DNA from: a virus | Length of the DNA stretch: 29,930 nt | Direction: 5' to 3' (one strand) | IMG/VR virus record: IMGVR_UViG_3300046727_000502 | Coordinates: 1 to 29,930 of that record | Shown here: positions 13,574-19,390 of the stretch, piece by piece | How the letters are laid out: every line of letters starts with the position of its first letter | How positions within the stretch are numbered: the first letter of the stretch is position 1 | Program-made: the position numbers and the translations under genes | Notes under the pieces: generated by a model | The model's database searches: none | Told to the model about the DNA's origin: nothing | Seen by the model: only the letters and a program-made list of their open reading frames with translations

Positions 13574-13839
13574 TCAGTTGCCCCTTTCCTCGCGTAGGCA
13601 TAATGCGCCTCGGAAGTGTCTCGTCCAAAGAACATGTGCTCGAAGAATTCCGCACCCGCCTCTTCCATCGAATCGCCAACTGCGATGTAGTTTTTGCAGA
13701 AGTTGCAGCGCATAACCCAAACCAACTGGCCATCCTGAGCGCCAGCGAATATTGACGCAAGTGGTGTTTTTGGGACAGATAGAGGCTTTCCGTTGCCCGT
13801 CCGGTAGGCCTCGTTGTCGAAGTGAACGCCGCTCCCCAT
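13570..13839 (-). CDS. Small zinc-knuckle-like protein (89 aa)
   Basis: An 89-residue protein with a central VMRCNFCKNYIAVGD segment (one Cys-x2-Cys pair), followed by helices containing EEAGAEFFEHMFFG with a His. A single metal site is possible but incomplete. The ATG at 13839 is eight bases after GGAGG; the upstream TTG at 13845 is too close to that site. It overlaps the initiator gene by ATGA. Function unknown. Confidence 0.65.
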   Translation of the reverse strand: MGSGVHFDNEAYRTGNGKPLSVPKTPLASIFAGAQDGQLVWVMRCNFCKNYIAVGDSMEEAGAEFFEHMFFGRDTSEAHYAYARKGATE

Positions 13840-13841
13840 AT

Positions 13842-14069
13842 TCAATTCCTCCCTATCACGGCGGTGCAGCTTCCCCGCCCGAACACCTCGCCGCCGGCAT
13901 GCAGCCCGTGGCAGTCCAGCACCACAGTGATGAGGTGCGGGAAAGCCTTCAGGTCGATCACCGTGACGCGCGTTGCAAATAGTTCTGCCAGGGCCTGGTT
14001 CACCAACTCCCGGGCGTATACCTGGATGGCAGCATCCATCCTTCTCGTCTCCCTCTGTAACTCACGCAT
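13842..14069 (-). CDS. Hypothetical protein opening the replication operon (75 aa)
   Basis: A 75-residue protein. An N-terminal helix (AAIQVYARELVNQALAELFA) is followed by strands (RVTVIDL, HLITVVLDCHG) and a Gly-rich end. AAGGGGGG precedes the ATG. It is the most upstream gene of the leftward operon. No family recognised; the start is well supported by the ribosome site. Confidence 0.65.
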   Translation of the reverse strand: MRELQRETRRMDAAIQVYARELVNQALAELFATRVTVIDLKAFPHLITVVLDCHGLHAGGEVFGRGSCTAVIGRN

Positions 14070-14445
14070 AAAACCCCCCTTAATTTGGGTACTCGGTCAA
14101 AAAGTGGATTGCACTACAGGTGGGAATATGGCAGGCTAAAAGCAGCCGTAACCCTCTCCAGTAGCGCGCCAGCTCATCGCTGCATCATTCCGCCAAAGAA
14201 CCTGCAGCAGTGAGAAAAAAACGCAAGCTGGGAGGGCCTCTCTCGCGGCTATCTGGTTGGGCGGCATTCGCTCGGAGGCGGTACAATCCGAGTTTGTCAC
14301 TCCTCGGAAATCCCTGATCCTGGTACCTATCCCCCCATAAAATCTTTCGATACTTGACGCACCGCGCGCTAAGGTAGGACCGGGCCACGGCGATGCTGAT
14401 GACATTACCGCAGCCCTGACCATTAGCCAGAAAGGATCTCGGGCC
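14070..14445. other. Divergent control region between replication operon and integrase
   Basis: 376 bp without a credible gene; it must hold the leftward early promoter and the integrase promoter. CTCGGA occurs at 14271 and 14303, and its inverse TCCGAG at 14287, each exactly 16 bp apart. No consensus promoter or full attachment-site core could be picked out by eye. Confidence 0.45.
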
Positions 14446-15387
14446 ATGGCTGCTATAGAGTCTACTCTCGTCCTGCAACTCGCGCGTGATAAGTTCACTG
14501 CCGCTCTGGTCGCTCCGAATACCGAACGCGGCTATCGCTACGACTGGCAGGCCTTCGAACGGTGGTGTGAAACCGTAAACCGAAGCGCGCTTCCCTGCTC
14601 CGCCGAAACTCTGGGGCAGTATGTGGCGCACCGCCTGGAGGAAGGACGCAAAACTTCGACCGTCGCGCGCAATGTAGGAGCCATCGTCAACGCTCATCGC
14701 TCGCGGAAGTTCAAACCACCAGCCACAGACGAAGCTCGCAGCCTGTTGCGTGGAGCGCGCCGCCTGCGAGCGGAACACCTCCGCACAGTGCGGCCGTTGT
14801 CGCTTGCCGATCTGCGCGCCATAGTAGCACCACCAGACGGAGCCTCCGATCTCCGGGCCGTCCGTGATCGCACTATCGTGCTGATCGGCTTCGCTTCGAG
14901 CCTGCGCACTGCGAATCTCAGCTCGCTGCAATTGAACGACGTCGAATTCTCGGACCAGGGGGCCACCCTCCGCATTGGCCGCGAGAAACAAGACCAAGAA
15001 GGCAAGGGCCGCTTGATTGGCTTGCCCTATGGGAAACATCCGGAGACGTGCCCGGTGGGCGCCCTGCGCTCTTGGATTGCGCAGCGCGGGCAATTTCCCG
15101 GGCCGTTGTTCATCCGGCTTTGCAACAATCAGCCAATCGAAAAGCCGATGCAGCCGGAGAGAATCGGCCAGATCGTGCAGCAGTGCGTGGCGCGGATTGG
15201 TTTGAACTGGCGGGAATACGGGGGGCACAGCCTGCGCGCTGGCTTTGTCACTGCGGCGGGCGAGGCAGGCATCGGTGAGTTGCTGATCGCGGCGCAGACC
15301 GGACACCATGACATGGCGACCTTGCGGCGGTACTTTCGCAGAACGGACGTCTTCCGGGCGAACGCCTGCGGACTCTTGGATCTTTAG
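14446..15387 (+). CDS. Tyrosine recombinase / phage integrase
   Basis: A 313-residue integrase of the XerC/D-like tyrosine family, which would insert the phage genome at a host attachment site. An N-terminal SAM-like DNA-binding domain (about residues 10-100; ERGYRYDWQAFERWC) precedes the catalytic domain. Predicted active-site residues are Arg154 (SLRTANL), Lys181 (GREKQ), His261 and Arg264 (GHSLRAG), His287 (GHHDM) and Tyr296 (RRYFRR). All are present, so it looks active. AAGGA lies about nine bases before the ATG. It stands apart from both operons. Its presence points to a temperate phage, although no CI-type repressor was recognised in the window. Confidence 0.93.
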   Translation: MAAIESTLVLQLARDKFTAALVAPNTERGYRYDWQAFERWCETVNRSALPCSAETLGQYVAHRLEEGRKTSTVARNVGAIVNAHRSRKFKPPATDEARSLLRGARRLRAEHLRTVRPLSLADLRAIVAPPDGASDLRAVRDRTIVLIGFASSLRTANLSSLQLNDVEFSDQGATLRIGREKQDQEGKGRLIGLPYGKHPETCPVGALRSWIAQRGQFPGPLFIRLCNNQPIEKPMQPERIGQIVQQCVARIGLNWREYGGHSLRAGFVTAAGEAGIGELLIAAQTGHHDMATLRRYFRRTDVFRANACGLLDL

Positions 15388-15489
15388 AACGGTTCGGGGT
15401 GTAGAAGGTTCCAACACAAAGCCCACCGAAACAAGCTTGAGGAGCCTCCACGTTTCGGCGATGGAAGCTCCACCAAAGCTGAGCTACTA

Positions 15490-15517
15490 CTCGGTAAGGC
15501 TGGCCGGCCTCACCGAG
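15490..15517. other. Imperfect 11-position hairpin between integrase and LuxR-like gene
   Basis: CTCGGT-A-AGGC pairs with GCCT-C-ACCGAG around the 6-base loop tggccg, with one A/C mismatch. No T-run follows in either direction, so a classic terminator is unlikely. It could be an operator or RNA structure in the 229-bp gap 15388-15616. Confidence 0.35.
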
Positions 15518-15616
15518 CAAGAAGATCATGGCACAACCCGCGCCAGAATTTCAAGAGGTCCGGTACAAATCATGTGTCAATTACCGTACGCTCTTTTAGC
15601 GATAATCGCAATGGGC

Positions 15617-15928
15617 CTAGGCCGCTTCTTCGCGCAATGCCGTACAGAAGGGACTCTCGCAAGGGCAATTCATGGGATGGAGTCCTGGTAAGCAGCCGAT
15701 CCTCTGCAAACTCATCGGATGCTGGAGAATCCAGCAGCTCACCTCGCCCCGATTCGCCACCTGCAGCAATTGGCACATTGCCGTGACGGCGGCCGAGACG
15801 GTTCCCTTCTCCAGCCCGAACGCCCAAGCGATCTGTTTATCGGTCTCGCCGCGGCATAACAGCCGGGCGACAGTGACCTGGCGGGCGGTTAACAACACGT
15901 TCGGGAGTGCCGTCATCCGGCTCCCCAT
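15617..15928 (-). CDS. Stand-alone LuxR/GerE-type HTH regulator
   Basis: A 103-residue protein. Residues 12-70 are a LuxR-type helix-turn-helix: LLTARQVTVARLLCRGETDKQIAW, read in parts, then GLEKGTVSAAVTAMCQLL. There is no receiver, kinase or ligand-binding domain. The C-terminal tail carries CPCESPFC, an unusual Cys cluster. The ATG at 15928 has GGAG seven bases upstream; an internal ATG at 15916 is also possible. It is divergent from the gene at 16054, whose promoter region it may control. A second mini-LuxR protein lies at 18488. Both may be phage-specific switches. Confidence 0.75.
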   Translation of the reverse strand: MGSRMTALPNVLLTARQVTVARLLCRGETDKQIAWAFGLEKGTVSAAVTAMCQLLQVANRGEVSCWILQHPMSLQRIGCLPGLHPMNCPCESPFCTALREEAA

Positions 15929-16053
15929 AAAGCATCTCCGCCCTGGTGCAGGGGCCCCAAATGCGAGTCCGGTGAACGGGCTCCATAGTACATTAACCCT
16001 ATCAGAATTACGGGTATGAATCTATTGAGCAAAGTTGCACACTAGGGCCAGCG

Positions 16054-16476
16054 ATGTCATCTCCCCAAGTAGCGGCCCCCACGCGGGCCGCGAAAATCGA
16101 TGAATTTGGTGAGCTCGACCGGCAACTTTCCCTCCTCGAACCCCGTTATAAAGTCCTCGCCGCCGAGATCCGCTCCTGGTCTACCGATCAGCCGGCGGCC
16201 GAGGCGGTATCCTTCACCGGCAAATCGTACACCGTCCAGCTCACCGCGTGCGCGAAAAAGCGCTCCATCTTCGACACTTTCAAGGCCTTACAGTTCCTCA
16301 AGCGCGCCGTCAAAGAGGCGGGCGAAGAGCTGCACCAGGTAGTCACGATACCTTTCGGCGTCCTGGACAAATACGTCCCCGAAGCCCTGCACGCTCAATG
16401 TGTTAGCGAGGAGCGCACGGGCGCGCGCCTGATCACTGCGGTCCCTTTGGCTCCCCCAGCCAAGAAGCCCGCATAG
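16054..16476 (+). CDS. Hypothetical phage protein (140 aa)
   Basis: A 140-residue protein with an N-terminal helix (EFGELDRQLSLLEPRYKVLA), central strands (SFTGKSYTVQLTACAKKR), and a helix-rich region (ALQFLKRAVKEAGEELHQVV). It ends in a Pro/Lys tail. No motif is recognised. It is divergent from the LuxR-like gene and starts the rightward group of small pre-packaging genes. The ribosome site (AGGGCC) is weak. Confidence 0.65.
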   Translation: MSSPQVAAPTRAAKIDEFGELDRQLSLLEPRYKVLAAEIRSWSTDQPAAEAVSFTGKSYTVQLTACAKKRSIFDTFKALQFLKRAVKEAGEELHQVVTIPFGVLDKYVPEALHAQCVSEERTGARLITAVPLAPPAKKPA

Positions 16477-16536
16477 CTCGGCAGGGCGAGGATAATTTCC
16501 CTGGAGGCATTTACGCCAAAAGTTCATCGGGTCTTA

Positions 16537-16848
16537 GTGTGTGTGTGCGAGAACGGGATCACGCATGCCGTCGATATCGTGGACCAGGCCCGGGCCCAGC
16601 GGCTCTCCCTGGCGCCCAATGTCCGCATCGTCCGGCGACGGAAAGACAAGCGGATCATGGAAGTCCACATCCTGAGCTTCGGAGACGACTCGAAGCAGGC
16701 CGGCAAGCGCGGAAATCCGCTCAGCTATTCCAATTTCGTAAGGCAGGAAACCGAGTACGAGCCAACCGGCATGTGGGCCTTGAAGCATCTGGCGAATGAG
16801 ACGGCACCGTTATTCGATGAAGTGGTAAGGAGTTGTATCCCAGCATGA
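16537..16848 (+). CDS. Hypothetical protein (about 103 aa), start uncertain
   Basis: About 103 residues, with a basic, strand-rich core (VRIVRRRKDKRIMEVHILSF) and a helical end (GMWALKHLANETAPLFDEVV). A GTG in a GTGTGTGTG run at 16537 is the only standard start near the core, yet the frame is open upstream. A good GGAGG at 16503-16507 points to initiation near 16513, where no standard start codon exists in frame. The stop overlaps the next ATG. Function unknown. Confidence 0.55.
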   Translation: MCVCENGITHAVDIVDQARAQRLSLAPNVRIVRRRKDKRIMEVHILSFGDDSKQAGKRGNPLSYSNFVRQETEYEPTGMWALKHLANETAPLFDEVVRSCIPA

Positions 16849-17087
16849 ACTATAAATGGCAAGCCTTCCTGGCGGCGCTTCAGATCGTAGCTGTCGCCAA
16901 CACCAACCCGCAGAAAGCCGCTGCAATCGTCTCGCTGGCGATCGAGAACACGGATGCCATCGGCTGGAGCGTGCGCGGGTACGCCAAGCCAGCCAGCGAC
17001 ATGGCCCTGGATTTCGTGAACTTCCAACTGGGCCGCACTCCGGCACCAGAGTGGTGGGCACATTCCGCTACGCAGCCCGAAGGGTAA
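16845..17087 (+). CDS. Hypothetical protein (80 aa)
   Basis: An 80-residue protein that starts MNYKWQAFLAALQIVAVANT, continues with a helix (KAAAIVSLAIENTDAIG), and ends QLGRTPAPEWW. It is mildly hydrophobic, but no clear membrane span is seen. The ATG at 16845 overlaps the previous TGA; a TTG at 16833 is too close to the AAGGAG site to be used. It lies next to a membrane-protein gene. Confidence 0.6.
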   Translation: MNYKWQAFLAALQIVAVANTNPQKAAAIVSLAIENTDAIGWSVRGYAKPASDMALDFVNFQLGRTPAPEWWAHSATQPEG

Positions 17088-17090
17088 TCG

Positions 17091-17471
17091 TTGAACACTC
17101 CCGCTCTCCTCGTTGCGGCTGTTGTGGCGGCCCTCGCCTTCGTCTCCGTGCCCTTGCTGACTTCCCAGCCCTCATCGGGCGAGCGGTTAGCTATCGTGCA
17201 AAACCGCCAGAAGATCAACGAGGATCGCATCCTGGATCTGGAGCACCGCATCACGTTCATGGAGCAGGCGCAGAAGCCTCAGGATATCGCCATGGCCACC
17301 TTAGCAGTGCGAATCGAAGATTTGAGCAAGGTCAACGGCTGGATCGTATACCTGTTGAGCGGCATGTTTGCCCTCGTAATCGGCAAAGGCGGTTGGGACG
17401 TCATCAACGCCAATCGGATCGGCGTCAGAGCGGACCGATTACAGGCAGCGGTGGACAAACAAGCCAAATAG
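17091..17471 (+). CDS. Two-span membrane protein with central coiled coil; holin/spanin candidate
   Basis: A 126-residue protein. A membrane span near residues 5-24 (ALLVAAVVAALAFVSVPLL) is followed by a charged coiled-coil-like region (35-80) and a second span near 83-100 (GWIVYLLSGMFALVIGKGG). The TTG start at 17091 is supported by GAAGGG six bases upstream. Size, topology and place before the packaging genes fit a holin or a similar lysis-associated protein. No endolysin was recognised in the window, so this is only an inference. Confidence 0.6.
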   Translation: MNTPALLVAAVVAALAFVSVPLLTSQPSSGERLAIVQNRQKINEDRILDLEHRITFMEQAQKPQDIAMATLAVRIEDLSKVNGWIVYLLSGMFALVIGKGGWDVINANRIGVRADRLQAAVDKQAK

Positions 17472-17498
17472 GATGGTTCGAAAACCAGTGGGCGTCTC

Positions 17499-17729
17499 AT
17501 GTTCGAAGAAGTCCTGTGCCCCAAGTTGTATCCGCCGTTGCGGATTCCTCACGCGGTCTACATCGGTGAGGCGTCCATAGCCGACGTGCTGTTTGAGCAG
17601 TTGGAATTCCTGACGTCCCATCGAGCGGCCCACCGGGATGTCGAGTGCTCTCCCGCTTGTGAGGATTGCTTGCGCCTGCAGATGGTTCGGAACTGGTTAC
17701 TTCTGCCCTTCCGTGAATCCACGCATTAG
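17499..17729 (+). CDS. Hypothetical Cys-motif protein (76 aa)
   Basis: A 76-residue protein with CSPACEDC near residues 50-57, suggesting a small metal site. The rest is a mixed hydrophobic sequence (AVYIGEASIADVLFEQLEFL). The ribosome site is weak, so the ATG at 17499 is the best guess. Its end overlaps the convergent gene at 17726 by four bases. Function unknown. Confidence 0.5.
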   Translation: MFEEVLCPKLYPPLRIPHAVYIGEASIADVLFEQLEFLTSHRAAHRDVECSPACEDCLRLQMVRNWLLLPFRESTH

Positions 17730-18082
17730 CCGGCCGGCGTGTTGGCGGCGATGGCGGCGGCCAGGTCGTCATCGCTGGCTTTGACTGCGGTGTTCAGATC
17801 GTTGAGCGACTTTAACTGAGCGGGCGTCGCCCCGGCGGCCTGGGCTGCCGCGATCGCTGCCGCCAGTTGGGCGGAAAAGCCGTTGATCATGGTAACGGCC
17901 GAGCCGGTCACGGTGGTGTTGGCCGTAACCTGGGCGGTCAAGGCGGTTATGGAATCGTCCATCTGTGACATTTCTAAAGTCTCCTTGTTGAGAAGCGATT
18001 CGATCCGGTCGAGTTGAGCCTGCCTCCCGGGTGGTTCGTCGGTCACGAGGATCACGCCGTCAGGCTGGATGGTCAACTGCAT
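17726..18082 (-). CDS. Opposite-strand helical protein in the late region
   Basis: The frame gives 118 residues from ATG 18082, or 81 residues from ATG 17971. The shorter form has the better ribosome site (GGAG nine bases upstream). The main part is an Ala/Thr-rich helix (ITALTAQVTANTTVTGSAV, then FSAQLAAAIAAAQAAG), typical of small coiled phage proteins. The upstream 37 residues (LTIQPDGVILVTDEPPG) also look like coding sequence, so the longer form is listed. It is a lone leftward gene between rightward ones, as expected of a moron-like insertion. Confidence 0.55.
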   Translation of the reverse strand: MQLTIQPDGVILVTDEPPGRQAQLDRIESLLNKETLEMSQMDDSITALTAQVTANTTVTGSAVTMINGFSAQLAAAIAAAQAAGATPAQLKSLNDLNTAVKASDDDLAAAIAANTPAG

Positions 18083-18120
18083 TTCCAGGCTTCATTCTAC
18101 GCGCTTTGAAAGGTGAAAAT

Positions 18121-18327
18121 ATGTTCCCTGCGATACTGCTTGAAGTTCTGCTGGTGCTCCTGGTAGTGGGCGTGATTCTCTGGGGATTGTCGCAATTCCC
18201 GATCGACGCCACAATCGCGCGCCTGATCCGCGTCGTGGTGATCGTGCTGGTGGCGATCTGGCTGATCTACCTGCTCTTCGGCCTGCTGGGCGGCGCGGCT
18301 CCGCTGACGTATCGCCCGCTGAGATAG
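18121..18327 (+). CDS. Small two-span membrane protein, Thivi_2564-like
   Basis: A 68-residue protein with two membrane spans: ILLEVLLVLLVVGVILWGL (residues 5-23) and VVVIVLVAIWLIYLLFGLL (39-57). They are joined by PIDATIARLIRV. The loop, with I-D-x-x-I-x-R-(I/L)-I, resembles the Thivi_2564 family of small membrane proteins found in bacteria and phages. AAAGGTGAAAAT precedes the ATG. Its location before the terminase allows a holin role, which is unproven. Confidence 0.65.
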   Translation: MFPAILLEVLLVLLVVGVILWGLSQFPIDATIARLIRVVVIVLVAIWLIYLLFGLLGGAAPLTYRPLR

Positions 18328-18344
18328 GAAAGGAAATTCATGAA

Positions 18345-18491
18345 ATGGACACCCTCACCATAGCGCTCGGCGCCATCAAAGCCTACTTTGAATTTCTGTC
18401 CACCCCCGAGGGCCAGAAATTCGCCGCCGATGGGCGCACTCTGATTTGGGATCCGCTCGCGGCCCTAGTTCCGAAGCAGCCGCTGAAGTGA
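18345..18491 (+). CDS. Small hypothetical protein (48 aa)
   Basis: A 48-residue protein with a helical start (TLTIALGAIKAYFEFL), then STPEGQKFAADGRTLIWDP, a pattern seen in small phage proteins. GGAAAGGAAA lies upstream. The TGA overlaps the GTG of the LuxR-like gene (GTGA), which fixes that start. A nearby ATG at 18340 in another frame gives only seven codons and is rejected. Confidence 0.6.
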   Translation: MDTLTIALGAIKAYFEFLSTPEGQKFAADGRTLIWDPLAALVPKQPLK

Positions 18492-18847
18492 ACCTCCAGC
18501 AAGCAGCCCGCTATCAAGGCGAGCTCCGGACCTGCTGCCGGTGCGGTATAGAATTCCTGTCCGACCGCAGCACGAAAAGAGTCTGCGGCACTTGCAAACG
18601 CCCCGCCGTGCGGCCGTACTGCCCGGTAGCCTCGCTACTCGGCAAGCCGCTCTCACCGCGCGAACGGCAGATCGGCAAACTGCTAGTCGAAGGCCTGCCC
18701 AACAAAGAAATCGCCTGGTGCCTCAAATTGAGCATAGGAACTATCAAGGTGTACTCGTCGGCGCTGTTCGGCAAGCTGGGATCGCGCAACCGCATGCACG
18801 CCGCTGTTATGTTGGCGACTACGGCGGCCGATCGGCTTCTCGTTTGA
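18488..18847 (+). CDS. Zinc-ribbon + LuxR-type HTH regulator
   Basis: A 119-residue protein. The N-terminal zinc ribbon is CCRCGIEF...VCGTCKRP (four cysteines). The LuxR-type helix-turn-helix covers residues ~52-110 (LSPRERQIGKLLVEGLPNKEIAW, read in parts, then LSIGTIKVYSSALFGKLG). The GTG at 18488 overlaps the previous stop, so I prefer it to the longer TTG-started frame from 18446. No sensory domain is present. It lies just ahead of the terminase genes and could control late transcription, which is inferred from position only. Confidence 0.75.
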   Translation: MNLQQAARYQGELRTCCRCGIEFLSDRSTKRVCGTCKRPAVRPYCPVASLLGKPLSPRERQIGKLLVEGLPNKEIAWCLKLSIGTIKVYSSALFGKLGSRNRMHAAVMLATTAADRLLV

Positions 18848-18857
18848 GACTCACGCC

Positions 18858-18925
18858 ATGTTTGGAACCTCAGAGCCGACCCTCGACGCCGATGACGAAC
18901 CAGAGGTATACGAAATCTTTTTCGC
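18858..18925 (+). other. Possible short acidic N-terminal frame before the small terminase
   Basis: An ATG at 18858 opens an acidic, protein-like frame (TLDADDEPEVYEIFF) that runs into the T5 tract at 18918-18922. The small terminase then starts at 18926 in the -1 frame without a ribosome site. It may be a leader peptide, a frameshifted N-terminus, or chance. Confidence 0.3.
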
Positions 18926-19390
18926 ATGGGACGACTGCGGCCTTTCGGGCCTAAAACAAGAGCCTTCCTCGCGGCAATCCGCCAGGTTCCCTCAATCACC
19001 CGCGCGGCGAAGGCGGCCGGGATCAGCCGGGAGCTCCATCCCCACCGGCTGAAACAGCAGTACTCCGACGATCCGGAGAAAAGAGCCTACGCGCTGCGCT
19101 ATAAGGCGGCCTTTGAAGAGGCCTGGGAAGTTGGCTGCAACTCGCTCGAATCGACGGCCATCGAGCGCTGCATGTTGGGCGTGGACGAGCCGGTGTTTTA
19201 TCAAGGCGAAGAATGCGGATACGTGACCCGCTACTATCACACCGAATTTCTACTGCGCGGGGCCAAGCCCGAAAAGTACCGGGAACGCATCGAGCACAAA
19301 GTAGAGCCCGGCGAAGGGATGAAGAAATTTGCAGGGACCATGGAAGAGCTGCTGGGCGTGTACCGGGAATTGACGCAGGCGAGTGAATGA
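18926..19390 (+). CDS. terS: Terminase small subunit-like protein
   Basis: A 154-residue protein. Residues 12-45 are a helix-turn-helix (AFLAAIRQVPSITRAAKAAG), followed by helices EKRAYALRYKAAFEEAWEVG and a strand pair (EPVFYQGEECGYVTRYY). The motif EFLLRGAKPEKYRER is characteristic of phage small-terminase-like proteins, which read the packaging signal and load the large subunit. It overlaps the large subunit by ATGA, as expected. No Shine-Dalgarno precedes the ATG, and an upstream stop prevents extension in this frame. Confidence 0.8.
   Translation: MGRLRPFGPKTRAFLAAIRQVPSITRAAKAAGISRELHPHRLKQQYSDDPEKRAYALRYKAAFEEAWEVGCNSLESTAIERCMLGVDEPVFYQGEECGYVTRYYHTEFLLRGAKPEKYRERIEHKVEPGEGMKKFAGTMEELLGVYRELTQASE

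Noticed and set aside
14185-15426. 413-codon minus-strand frame opposite the integrase
   Set aside because: The plus frame has a complete tyrosine-recombinase active site; the minus frame shows no domain and arises from high GC.
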